A stretch of DNA of 64,000 bases from Roseomonas sp. (lineage in GTDB: Bacteria; Pseudomonadota; Alphaproteobacteria; Acetobacterales; Acetobacteraceae). Of this stretch, positions 1 to 8,223 are shown in pieces (positions within the stretch are counted from its first letter, which is position 1; the number at the start of each line of letters is the position of its first letter). The stretch is taken from positions 62,001 to 126,000 of the forward strand of contig JADCFQ010000008.1 of NCBI GenBank assembly GCA_020249435.1, given 5' to 3'. The notes under the pieces are model-generated. The model saw nothing but the letters and a program-made list of their open reading frames with translations, did not search any database and had not been told where the DNA came from. Both the position numbers and the translations under genes were made by a program.

Positions 1-135
1 ATTCAGCGCCGGGAAACTCCCCACCACGCCCGCCTTGCAGGTTTCCACCACCAGATCGGGGCCAGAGACCAGGAACATGGGCGCGGCAATGACCGGCAGG
101 GCGATTCTGCCCTGAAACAAGGCGGGGATGGGCAT
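1..135 (-). CDS. Nitronate monooxygenase family protein, N-terminal fragment
   Basis: The first 45 residues of a minus-strand gene running off the left edge. The start MPIPALFQGRIALPVIAAPM and the following MFLVSGPDLVVETCKAG match the beginning of the FMN-dependent nitronate monooxygenase (2-nitropropane dioxygenase) TIM barrel, where the PVIAAPM strand lines the flavin pocket. Such enzymes oxidise alkyl nitronates. The ATG at 135-133 begins the recognisable homology. It is divergent from the thiamine-diphosphate enzyme at 305, with about 170 bp between them in which no convincing promoter was seen. The catalytic histidine region lies outside the window. Confidence 0.8.
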   Translation of the reverse strand, partial: MPIPALFQGRIALPVIAAPMFLVSGPDLVVETCKAGVVGSFPALN

Positions 136-304
136 GGGCAATCCTTCAAAAGGGCAGGGGCAAGCCTGCCGGGGCGGGGCCAAGGGCGCAAGGCCATTGC
201 CTTATTGCATCCGGGCGCAAAGCAAGCCTAGGCTTCCCCCTGAGGCACCGACAGCGTGCCAAGGGATGAAACGGCGCCTGGCGCCAGGGTAGGGGAAGTC
301 CGGT

Positions 305-1933
305 ATGAAACTCGGCGCGGCTATTGCGGAAATCATGAAGCGTGAGGGCATTCAGATCCTCACCGGCTATCCGGTCAATCATCTTATTGAGTATGCGGCG
401 GATGCGAATATCCGCCCCATCATGGTCCGGCAGGAGAGAATCGGCCTGCATATGGCGGATGCGATTTCGCGCGTGACATCGGGCCGCACCATTGGTGCCT
501 TCTGCATGCAGCACGGGCCCGGTGCCGAGAATGCCTATGGCGGTGTCGCGCAATGCTATGGCGAAAGCGTGCCGGTTTTGGTGCTGCCCATGGGCTATCC
601 GCGCCGCATCGCGCATATTGACCCCAATTTCAATTCTTCCGTGCAAATGCGCGGCATCACCAAATCTGCTGAGCCGATCATGAGCGCGGCTGAGGTGCCG
701 AATATTCTGCGCCGCGCCTTTGCCCGGTTGCGTAATGGCCGTGGTGGTCCCGTGCTGGTCGAAATCCCGACCGATATGTGGAATGAGGAAGTGCCGGAAC
801 CGCTCGCCTATCATCCGGTGGCGGCCACACGCTATGGTCCTGACCCGGTTGATTTGGAACGCGCGGCGGCGATGCTGGCGAAGGCGAAGCGCCCCGTGAT
901 TTATGCCGGCACCGGCGTGCATTGGGCGCGCGCCTGGCCGCAATTGCAGGCCTTGGCTGAAATGTTGGCGGCACCTGTCACAACAAGCCTTGGTGGTAAA
1001 TCGGCCTTCCCGGAAGATCACCCGCTGGCCTTGGGTTCAGGTGGTCTCGCGATGCGGCGCGGCGTGCGGCATTTCCTGGATAATGCCGATGTGATCCTTG
1101 GTATTGGTTGTTCCTTTACCGAAACCAATTTCGGCGTGAAAATGCCCAGCGGCAAGAAGATCATTCACGCAACGCTTGATCCTGACCATTTGGGCAAGGA
1201 TCTGCCGATTGATATCGGCCTGGTTGGTGATGCTGGCCTGACCATGGATGGGCTGATTGCCGATTTGGCGACGCGCATCAAAAAGCCGCGCAGCAGCACG
1301 GCTGTTGCCAAGGAAATTGCAGGGCTCAACAAGGAATGGCTGGCGGCCTGGGCGCATAAGACGGATAGCGATGCATCCCCGCTCAACCCCTATCGCGTGC
1401 TACGCGATTTGTGGCGGACGGTGGATGTGGACAATACCATCATCACCCATGATGCCGGCAGCCCGCGCGATCAACTCTCCCCTTTCTGGGTGAGCCGCAA
1501 GCCGCTGACCTATCTTGGCTGGGGCAAGACGACGCAGCTTGGCTATGGGCTTGGGCTGGCCATGGGCGCGAAGCTTGCCGCACCGGATAAGCTTTGCATC
1601 AATGTCTGGGGCGATGCGGCGATTGGCTTTACGGGCATGGATTTCGAAACCGCGGTGCGTGAACGTATCCCGATCTTGTCAATCCTGCTCAATAACTTCT
1701 CCATGGCGATCGAATTGAAGGTGATGCCGATCAGCACGAAGAAATATCGCTCCACCGATATTTCGGGTGATTATGCCGCGATGGCACGCGCCTTTGGCGG
1801 CTACGGCGAAAGGGTTGAAAAGATCGCGGATATCATCCCGGCGATCAAGCGCGGCATTGAGCAGACGAAGAACGGCACGCCGGCGCTGCTGGAATTCATC
1901 ACCTCCAAGGAAACAGAAGTCTCACGCCAATAG
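305..1933 (+). CDS. Thiamine-diphosphate-dependent enzyme, acetolactate synthase-like
   Basis: 542 residues with the three-domain layout of the acetolactate synthase / benzoylformate decarboxylase superfamily: pyrimidine-binding domain (about 1-170) with the conserved Glu44 in VRQERIG, central domain (about 190-325), and diphosphate-binding domain (about 360-535) with the metal/TPP motif G436-D437-A438, 24 residues, then NN. The third motif residue is usually Gly, here Ala. These enzymes decarboxylate or ligate 2-oxoacids. No small regulatory subunit lies nearby, so a branched-chain biosynthetic role is unlikely. It is first in a co-directional set with an ABC importer (36 bp to the next gene), a hydroxyacid dehydrogenase and a hydratase-like protein, which suggests catabolism of an imported compound. 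Substrate unknown. Confidence 0.88.
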   Translation: MKLGAAIAEIMKREGIQILTGYPVNHLIEYAADANIRPIMVRQERIGLHMADAISRVTSGRTIGAFCMQHGPGAENAYGGVAQCYGESVPVLVLPMGYPRRIAHIDPNFNSSVQMRGITKSAEPIMSAAEVPNILRRAFARLRNGRGGPVLVEIPTDMWNEEVPEPLAYHPVAATRYGPDPVDLERAAAMLAKAKRPVIYAGTGVHWARAWPQLQALAEMLAAPVTTSLGGKSAFPEDHPLALGSGGLAMRRGVRHFLDNADVILGIGCSFTETNFGVKMPSGKKIIHATLDPDHLGKDLPIDIGLVGDAGLTMDGLIADLATRIKKPRSSTAVAKEIAGLNKEWLAAWAHKTDSDASPLNPYRVLRDLWRTVDVDNTIITHDAGSPRDQLSPFWVSRKPLTYLGWGKTTQLGYGLGLAMGAKLAAPDKLCINVWGDAAIGFTGMDFETAVRERIPILSILLNNFSMAIELKVMPISTKKYRSTDISGDYAAMARAFGGYGERVEKIADIIPAIKRGIEQTKNGTPALLEFITSKETEVSRQ

Positions 1934-1969
1934 AAGCGGGGAACCGCGGGCCGGGAAGGAATAGGGTAT

Positions 1970-3040
1970 ATGGCGACAGTTGAAATTCGCGATGTCAAAA
2001 AGGCCTTCGGTTCCACGCAGGTGTTGCATGGCGTGAGCGTGGATATTGAAGACGGGCAGTTCGTGGTGCTTGTTGGACCTTCTGGTTGCGGCAAATCCAC
2101 CTTGCTCCGCATGTTGGCGGGGCTTGAGAATATCACGGGTGGTGAGATCGCGATCGGCGACAGGGTGGTGAACAAGGTGCCGCCGAAGGATCGCGATATT
2201 GCGATGGTCTTTCAGAATTACGCGCTGTATCCGCATATGACCGTCTATCAAAACATGGCCTTTTCCATGAAGCTGGCCGGCGCGCCCAAGGAAGTGATGG
2301 ACCAGGAAGTGCAGAAGGCCGCACGGATTCTGGGGCTTGAGCAATTGCTGCACCGCTTTCCGCGCCAGCTTTCCGGTGGTCAGCGTCAGCGCGTTGCCAT
2401 GGGGCGCGCCATTGTGCGTAATCCGCAAGTGTTTTTGTTTGATGAGCCGCTTTCCAACCTTGATGCAAAGCTGCGCGTACAAATGCGTTCCGAGATCAAG
2501 GAATTGCATCAACGCCTGAAGGTCACAACGGTTTACGTGACGCATGACCAGATCGAAGCCATGACCATGGCGGATAAGATCGTGGTCATGAACCATGGCC
2601 GGATCGAACAGGCCGGCGCGCCGCTTGAGCTTTATGATCGCCCGGCCAATCTTTTTGTGGCGGGCTTCATTGGCTCACCGGCGATGAATTTATTGATGGG
2701 GCGGATCAGCGAAGGTGCTTTCATTGATGCTGGCGCAACGCGCTGGCCCTTGCCGGCGCAATATGCGTCGATGGAAGGCAGAGAGGTTGTCTACGGTATT
2801 CGCCCGGAACATTTGCGGCTTGATCCAAATGGCATTGAAGGGCGGGTGCATGTGGTGGAGCCAACCGGTTCTGAAACCCAGGTGATGCTTCGCACCAGCA
2901 TGTGCGCTGTGATGGGTGATATATCGCTCATCGGCGCGTTTCGGGAACGGATTACGGCGCGTCCCGATGAAGCGCTTTCGATATCGCCCGAACTTTCCCT
3001 TGTACACATCTTCGACAAGGCAAGCGGGCAGAGGATTTAG
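1970..3040 (+). CDS. ABC transporter ATP-binding protein, UgpC/MalK type
   Basis: 356 residues. Walker [10 protein letters not shown] at 36-44, Q-loop in [10 protein letters not shown], signature LSGGQRQR, Walker B VFLFDEP, D-loop SNLDAKL and switch histidine in VTHDQ. After about residue 235 a C-terminal TOBE/MalK-type regulatory domain follows (GIRPEHLRL). This is the ATPase of carbohydrate-uptake (CUT1-like) importers, acting on the cytoplasmic face as a dimer with the two permeases at 4472 and 5441. Its gene precedes the binding protein by 33 bp. The CUT1 class usually takes oligosaccharides, polyols or glycerol-phosphate derivatives, but the neighbouring enzymes do not identify the ligand. 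Confidence 0.95.
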   Translation: MATVEIRDVKKAFGSTQVLHGVSVDIEDGQFVVLVGPSGCGKSTLLRMLAGLENITGGEIAIGDRVVNKVPPKDRDIAMVFQNYALYPHMTVYQNMAFSMKLAGAPKEVMDQEVQKAARILGLEQLLHRFPRQLSGGQRQRVAMGRAIVRNPQVFLFDEPLSNLDAKLRVQMRSEIKELHQRLKVTTVYVTHDQIEAMTMADKIVVMNHGRIEQAGAPLELYDRPANLFVAGFIGSPAMNLLMGRISEGAFIDAGATRWPLPAQYASMEGREVVYGIRPEHLRLDPNGIEGRVHVVEPTGSETQVMLRTSMCAVMGDISLIGAFRERITARPDEALSISPELSLVHIFDKASGQRI

Positions 3041-3073
3041 TTTTCGTTCAACCAAACATCAGGGAGTGAAAAA

Positions 3074-4417
3074 ATGGCCAATATCATCACAAGACGCAGT
3101 ATTCTTGGTGCCGGTGTCGGCATGGCGGCGCTTGCCGCTGGTGGCGACGCGCTGGCGCAACTCCAGGTGCGCGGCGATGCCAGCGTTGCCGCGCCGCGCC
3201 TGCCGATCGAAAACGGCGCGACCTTGCGCATCCTGCGCCCGGTGCGTTTCGTGGCACCGGATGAAGAAGTGTTCCGCGCCAATGCCGCGCGCTTTACCCA
3301 GCAAACCGGCGTGCAGGTGCGCGTGGATTTCGTGGGTTGGGAAGACATCAACCAGCAAACCGCCGTCACCGCCAATACTGGCGCGGGCCCGGATTGCATC
3401 ATCGGCTTTGGCGATTCGCCCCATATCTATGCCGATAAGCTGGTCGAGGTTTCGGATATTGCTGAATATCTCGGCAAGAAATTCGGCGGCTGGATGTTCG
3501 GCGGTGAGAAGCTTGGTAAGCGGCATGGCACCAATAACTGGATCGGCTTGCCCATGGGCGGCACCTCTGGTCCGCTGATCTGGCGCAAATCTGCTGTCAA
3601 TGAAGTCGGCTTCCAGGCGCCGCCCAATGATCTGCCGGGCGTGCTTGAACTCTGCCGGCGTCTGCGCCGCATCAACAAGCCGGCTGGTTTCGCGCTCGGC
3701 AATGCGATGGGCGATGGCAATGGCTTCGCCAATTGGCTGATGTGGAGCCATGGCGCTTCCATCACCGATGAAAGCGGCGCGGTTTCGGTCAATAGCCCGC
3801 AGACGCTCGCGGCGCTGAATTACCTCAGGGAACTCTACCCGACCTTTGTTGATGGCGGCACGATTGCCTGGGGCGATATCAGCAATAACCAGGCCTATGC
3901 GGCGAATACCTGCTGGCTCACGCAAAATGGCGTGTCGCTTTATTTCGCGCTGAAGAATGACCCGGCGACACGCGCCATTGCCGATGATTCGGAACATAGC
4001 GTCATGCCGCTTGGTCAGGCGAATAGCTGGCCCAATGCACCATTGACCCTGAACGCCATGGTGTTCCGCCACAGCCGTTTCCCCAATGCGGCCAAGGCCT
4101 TCCTGACTTTCATGATGGAAGTGGAACAATACGAACCATGGCTCAATGCCAATCTTGGCTATTGGGCGCATCCGCTGAACGCCTATCGGGCGGCGCCGGT
4201 TTGGACCAGCGATCCGAAGGTCACGATCTTCCGTGATGCCATGAACAACCAATTCTGGAATGGCTATAAGGGCCCGATTTCCGAAGCCTCTGGCCAGGCC
4301 AATGCGGAATATGTGCTGGTGCAGATGTTCGCTTCTGTTGCCTCTGGTCAGGCAACGCCAGAAGCGGCCATGCGCGAAGCGGATCGCCGGTCGCGCCGTA
4401 TTTTCCGTCGCGGCTGA
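3074..4417 (+). CDS. ABC transporter extracellular substrate-binding protein (family 1)
   Basis: 447 residues. The N-terminus MANIITRRSILGAG is followed by a hydrophobic stretch and an ALAQ cleavage site near residue 29, a probable twin-arginine (Tat) signal. The mature part has the solute-binding family 1 pattern (FTQQTGVQVRVDFVGWED near 75-95, then a pattern like GTNNWIGLPMGG). It should capture the ligand in the periplasm for the permease pair. AGGGAG at 3061-3066 sits ahead of the ATG. A strong hairpin follows its stop codon, before the permease genes, which may give the binding protein more transcript than the permeases. Ligand not identifiable. Confidence 0.92.
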   Translation: MANIITRRSILGAGVGMAALAAGGDALAQLQVRGDASVAAPRLPIENGATLRILRPVRFVAPDEEVFRANAARFTQQTGVQVRVDFVGWEDINQQTAVTANTGAGPDCIIGFGDSPHIYADKLVEVSDIAEYLGKKFGGWMFGGEKLGKRHGTNNWIGLPMGGTSGPLIWRKSAVNEVGFQAPPNDLPGVLELCRRLRRINKPAGFALGNAMGDGNGFANWLMWSHGASITDESGAVSVNSPQTLAALNYLRELYPTFVDGGTIAWGDISNNQAYAANTCWLTQNGVSLYFALKNDPATRAIADDSEHSVMPLGQANSWPNAPLTLNAMVFRHSRFPNAAKAFLTFMMEVEQYEPWLNANLGYWAHPLNAYRAAPVWTSDPKVTIFRDAMNNQFWNGYKGPISEASGQANAEYVLVQMFASVASGQATPEAAMREADRRSRRIFRRG

Positions 4418-4426
4418 AGTCAACAA

Positions 4427-4453
4427 GGGCGGCCTTCCATACAAAGGCCGCCC
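4427..4453 (+). promoter_or_regulatory. Intercistronic hairpin after the ABC binding-protein gene
   Basis: GGGCGGCCTT at 4427-4436 pairs perfectly with AAGGCCGCCC at 4444-4453 around a 7-base loop. No T-run follows, so it does not look like a full terminator. It lies between the binding-protein stop and the first permease start. Hairpins in this position commonly stabilise the upstream message or attenuate the downstream genes; here that is inferred. Confidence 0.6.
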
Positions 4454-4471
4454 CCTGCCGGAGCCTCTTGA

Positions 4472-5422
4472 ATGTCCAGCACCACTACCGGATGGGTCCG
4501 GCCGAAGATCGAGCAGAACTGGCTGACCAGGCTGCTCGATTGGAAGCCCTTTCTGATCATCCTCTGCCTGCTGCCGGCGATTGGCTTGCTGGCAGTCTTC
4601 CTGACCTATCCGTTGGGGCTTGGCATCTGGTTGGCGTTCACCGATACCACCATCGGGCGGAGCGGACGCTGGGTCGGGCTCGAAAACTTCGAATTCATGA
4701 TCGAAGACCCGATCTTCTGGAACGCAGTGTTCTTTAGCGTTTTCTATACCGGTATTGCCACCATCGGGAAATTCGCGCTCGGGCTTTGGTTGGCGCTGCT
4801 GTTGAATAATCACTTGCCCTTCAAATCACTGCTTCGCGCCATCATCCTGCTGCCCTGGATTGTGCCGACGGTGCTGACGGCGGTTGCCTTTTGGTGGATC
4901 TATAATCCGCAATTTTCTGTCATTTCCTGGATGCTGATCGAACTTGGGCTGCGTGATACCAATGTGGATTTCATCAATACGGCCTGGCCCGCGCGCTGGT
5001 CGCTGATTGCTGCCAATATCTGGCGCGGCATTCCCTTTGTTGCGATTTCGCTGTTGGCCGGATTGCAGACCATTTCGCCATCGCTTTATGAGGCAGCGCT
5101 GCTGGATGGCTCCACCGCCTGGCAGCGCTTTCGCTACATCACCTTCCCGATGCTGCTGCCGATCTTGGCGATTGTCATGACCTTCAGCATCATCTTCACC
5201 TTCACGGATTTCCAGCTGGTCTATGCCATCACGCGTGGTGGGCCAGTGAATTCCACGCATTTGCTGGCAACCCTTGCCTTCCAGCGCGGCATTCCGGCGG
5301 GGCAATTGGGCGAAGGGGCGGCGATTGCGGTTTCCATGATTCCCTTCCTCGTTTTCGCAACCTTGTTCAGCTATTTCGCCCTGGCACGCCGCAAATGGCA
5401 GCAGGGTGAGAGCAATGATTGA
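4472..5422 (+). CDS. ABC sugar-type transporter permease 1 (MalF/UgpA type)
   Basis: 316 residues with about six membrane segments; the first begins near residue 27. The EAA loop, which docks to the ATPase, is seen as SLYEAALLDGSTAWQRF around residue 205-220. This is one half of the inner-membrane channel of the importer, partnered with the product at 5441. The ATG at 4472 is chosen because the preceding DNA holds the hairpin and a CGGAG-like site at 4459. The spacing to the second permease is 18 bp. Full length, no damage. Confidence 0.93.
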   Translation: MSSTTTGWVRPKIEQNWLTRLLDWKPFLIILCLLPAIGLLAVFLTYPLGLGIWLAFTDTTIGRSGRWVGLENFEFMIEDPIFWNAVFFSVFYTGIATIGKFALGLWLALLLNNHLPFKSLLRAIILLPWIVPTVLTAVAFWWIYNPQFSVISWMLIELGLRDTNVDFINTAWPARWSLIAANIWRGIPFVAISLLAGLQTISPSLYEAALLDGSTAWQRFRYITFPMLLPILAIVMTFSIIFTFTDFQLVYAITRGGPVNSTHLLATLAFQRGIPAGQLGEGAAIAVSMIPFLVFATLFSYFALARRKWQQGESND

Positions 5423-5440
5423 CGCCGGGAGCAAAATGCC

Positions 5441-6343
5441 ATGAGCGCCACAACGCAAGAAGAAGAAACCCAGTCCAGCGCTGCCCCGCCATCCGAAGCC
5501 ATGGCCTGGGACAGCAAGGCGCGGCGGATGGTCACCATCTATCTGCCGCTCGCCTGCTTTCTGATCATCCTGCTGTTTCCGTTTTATTGGATGACCATCA
5601 CCTCCTTCAAACCGAATGCGGAGCTTTACGACTACAAGACGCATAACCCTTTCTGGATCAGCTCCCCGACGCTCGATCACATCAGGCTGCTGCTGTTCAA
5701 TACGGCCTACCCACGATGGCTGATGACCACAATGATGGTGGCAGTTGGCGCGACCATTCTCTCGCTCGTCAGTTCCACGCTCGCGGCCTATGCCATTCAG
5801 CGCTTGCGCTTCACAGGCAGCCAATATGTCGGGCTTGCGATCTATCTTGCCTATCTGGTGCCGCCCTCCATCCTGTTCATTCCGCTCGCGACCATGGTGT
5901 TTCAGCTTGGGTTGTTTGATACGCCCTTCGCGCTGATCCTGGTTTATCCGACCTTCCTGGTGCCCTTCTGTACCTGGCTGCTGATTGGCTATTTCAAATC
6001 CATTCCCTATGAGCTTGAGGAATGCGCTTTGATTGATGGCGCCACGCGGCTGCAAATCCTGCGGCAGATCACGTTGCCGCTGGCCGTGCCGGGGCTGATC
6101 AGCGCGGGCATCTTCTCCTTCACGCTGTCCTGGAATGAATTCATCTATGCGCTCGCCTTCATCCAATCGAGCGAGAACAAGACCGTCCCCGTCGCGATCC
6201 TGACCGAATTGGTGACAGGCGATGTCTATCAATGGGGTGCGCTGATGGCGGGCGCCTTGCTGGGGTCGCTACCGGTTGCGATCTTCTATTCCTTCTTCGT
6301 GGATTACTACGTTTCCTCCTTGACCGGCGCGGTCAAGGAATGA
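5441..6343 (+). CDS. ABC sugar-type transporter permease 2 (MalG/UgpE type)
   Basis: 300 residues. A polar N-terminus of about 30 residues precedes six membrane segments, the first near 32-52. The EAA motif reads PYELEECALIDGATRLQI around residue 190-205, followed by the conserved PLAVPG. It forms the second half of the membrane channel. The gene starts 18 bp after permease 1 and is followed 19 bp later by the hydroxyacid dehydrogenase, so transporter and enzymes are probably one transcript. Confidence 0.93.
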   Translation: MSATTQEEETQSSAAPPSEAMAWDSKARRMVTIYLPLACFLIILLFPFYWMTITSFKPNAELYDYKTHNPFWISSPTLDHIRLLLFNTAYPRWLMTTMMVAVGATILSLVSSTLAAYAIQRLRFTGSQYVGLAIYLAYLVPPSILFIPLATMVFQLGLFDTPFALILVYPTFLVPFCTWLLIGYFKSIPYELEECALIDGATRLQILRQITLPLAVPGLISAGIFSFTLSWNEFIYALAFIQSSENKTVPVAILTELVTGDVYQWGALMAGALLGSLPVAIFYSFFVDYYVSSLTGAVKE

Positions 6344-6362
6344 TCTGAAAAGGACCGATCAC

Positions 6363-7406
6363 ATGGCTAAATTCACCATCCTGACGCCCGCGGCGGCGTC
6401 CTTCACCACATCAGGCGGCGGCTATGATTATGAGCTGGAAGCGCTTGATGGCATGGGGGTGGAGATCATCGAATGTCAGCCGACTGAAAAGGATTTCATC
6501 GCCAAGGCAGGGCAGGCGGATGCGGTCTACGCCAAGGGCATGCAGTTCAATGCCAAGATGATCAAGGCGCTGAAGAAGTGCCGCATCATCGCGCTTGGTT
6601 CTGTGGGCGTTGATTATGTGGATGTGGCGGCCGCCACCGCGCAGGGCATTCCGGTCACGAATTGCCCGGACACCTTCATTGAAGAAGTGGCCGATCACGC
6701 CATGATGCTGCTGCTGGCAACCCATCGGCGCTGCATTGAACAGGACCGCATGGTGCGTGAAGGCCGCTGGGGTGAAGGCCGCCCGCAATTGCTGCAAATC
6801 CCGCGCCTGATGGGCCAGACCATGGGCTTCATCGGCTTTGGACGTGTGGCGCGCGCCACCGCGCATCGCGCCCGCGCCTTTGGCCTGCATATGAAGGCGT
6901 TTGATCCCTTTGTGGAAGAACTGACCATGTCAGCGCTTGGCGTGGAACCGGCGAGCCTTTCCGATCTGCTCGCCACTTCCGATTTCGTTTCCATGCATTT
7001 GCCGGATACCCCCGAAACGCGTGGCTTCTTCAAGGAAAAGCACTTCAAGCAGATGAAGAAGAACGCGCTGTTTATCACCACAGGCCGTGGTCCCACCGTG
7101 GAAGAAGCCGGGCTGATCAAGGCGCTGCAAAAGGGCTGGATCGCGGGCGCTGGCATTGACGTATTTGAAATTGAGCCCACCAAGCCAGATAATCCGCTGC
7201 ACAAGATGCAGAATGTGATCCTGTCGCCGCATAATGCCTCGGCCTCGGCGCGGTTTGATCCGGCGCGCAAGCGCCGCGTGGGGCAGAACATTTCGCTGGT
7301 GCTTTCGGGTCGTTGGCCGCTGTCTTGCGTGAATCCAACCGTGCTGACGGGCACAAGCCTCAAGCGCTGGCAGCCCTATTCCATGGAACGCGGGCCGAAT
7401 TCGTAA
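6363..7406 (+). CDS. D-2-hydroxyacid dehydrogenase (NAD-dependent, SerA/LdhA-like)
   Basis: 347 residues. The catalytic domain flanks a central Rossmann fold whose dinucleotide motif is MGFIGFGRVARA (about residue 155-166). The family catalytic triad can be located: Arg in TTGRGPTVEE, Glu in DVFEIEPT, and His in LSPHNAS. These enzymes reversibly reduce 2-oxoacids to D-2-hydroxyacids with NADH. Placed directly behind an ABC importer and a TPP enzyme, it probably oxidises an imported hydroxyacid or reduces a 2-oxoacid intermediate. It lacks the C-terminal ACT domain of long phosphoglycerate dehydrogenases, so serine biosynthesis is less likely. Confidence 0.9.
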   Translation: MAKFTILTPAAASFTTSGGGYDYELEALDGMGVEIIECQPTEKDFIAKAGQADAVYAKGMQFNAKMIKALKKCRIIALGSVGVDYVDVAAATAQGIPVTNCPDTFIEEVADHAMMLLLATHRRCIEQDRMVREGRWGEGRPQLLQIPRLMGQTMGFIGFGRVARATAHRARAFGLHMKAFDPFVEELTMSALGVEPASLSDLLATSDFVSMHLPDTPETRGFFKEKHFKQMKKNALFITTGRGPTVEEAGLIKALQKGWIAGAGIDVFEIEPTKPDNPLHKMQNVILSPHNASASARFDPARKRRVGQNISLVLSGRWPLSCVNPTVLTGTSLKRWQPYSMERGPNS

Positions 7407-7425
7407 CAAAACCAAGGCGCATCAC

Positions 7426-8223
7426 ATGTCTGAAACTGAAAATCCCGTTCTGCTCACACGGGAAGGGCCAGTGGTGCGCCTTACCCTCAACCGGCCGCAT
7501 CGGCGCAATGCCATGTCGGCGGCGATGGGGGTTGCCCTGGATGCAGCGCTTGATGCGCTGGAGAAAGATACCACCGCGCGCATCGTGATTTTCTCAGGCG
7601 CTGGCGGGCATTTCTGTGCGGGGCTTGATTTGACGGAGGTCGGTTCTCAGGGCACGGAAGCGGAACGATTGGCCGCTGCGCAGCAACGCAATCACGCAAC
7701 CGGGCAACGCTTTATCAGGCTCTGCAACCTGCCGCAGGTGGTGATTGCCGCTGTGCAGGGCTCGGCCCATGCCGGCGGGCTTGGCTGGGTTTGCGCGGCG
7801 GATATCGCGATTGCCACCGCCGATGCGCGCTTTGCCGCACCGGAAGCCAAGCGTGGCCTGGTGCCGGCGCAAATCCTGCCCTGGATGGTGCGCCGTATGG
7901 GCCGCAGCAATGCCGCGCGCATGGTGCTGCAAGGGCAGGTGATTGATGCGCCTGAAGCCGCGCGTATTGGCCTGGTGCATCAATTGGTTGCCGATGCCGC
8001 CGCGCTGGAAGCTGCTGTCGCTTCGGTGATTGCGGATTGCCGGCAAGGCGCGCCGCGTGCGCTGGCCGAGACCAAGAAACTGATCGCAGCCCTCGGCCCG
8101 CTCTCGCCCGATGGCTATGCGGAAGCTGGCGCGCTTGCCTTCGCGCGTTGCGCCTCGGGCGATGAGGCGCGAGAGGGCATCGCCGCCTTCAAGGAAAAGC
8201 GCCCCCCTGCCTGGGCGTCCTGA
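7426..8223 (+). CDS. Enoyl-CoA hydratase/isomerase-like (crotonase fold) protein
   Basis: 265 residues with crotonase landmarks: LTLNRPHRRNAMS near 20-33, the oxyanion-hole segment GAGGHFCAGLDL near 63-75 and a second oxyanion segment HAGGLGW near 115. The downstream catalytic Glu is present in APEAKRGLVP, but the position of the other classical Glu (the GGCEL motif of hydratases) appears to be Gly in GGLGW. It may therefore be an isomerase, hydrolase or decarboxylase rather than a true hydratase. It is last in the catabolic set and overlaps the convergent MFS gene by 35 bp at the 3' ends. Confidence 0.85.
   Translation: MSETENPVLLTREGPVVRLTLNRPHRRNAMSAAMGVALDAALDALEKDTTARIVIFSGAGGHFCAGLDLTEVGSQGTEAERLAAAQQRNHATGQRFIRLCNLPQVVIAAVQGSAHAGGLGWVCAADIAIATADARFAAPEAKRGLVPAQILPWMVRRMGRSNAARMVLQGQVIDAPEAARIGLVHQLVADAAALEAAVASVIADCRQGAPRALAETKKLIAALGPLSPDGYAEAGALAFARCASGDEAREGIAAFKEKRPPAWAS

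Noticed and set aside
305-1933. Acetolactate synthase large subunit (ilvB/ilvI)
   Set aside because: No ilvH-type small subunit or ilvC nearby, the operon context is catabolic transport, and the cofactor motif is GDA.
3059-4813. A 584-codon open frame antisense to the ABC binding-protein gene, and a 468-codon one at 4826-6232
   Set aside because: Both mirror well-supported transporter genes and show no recognisable motif or start region.
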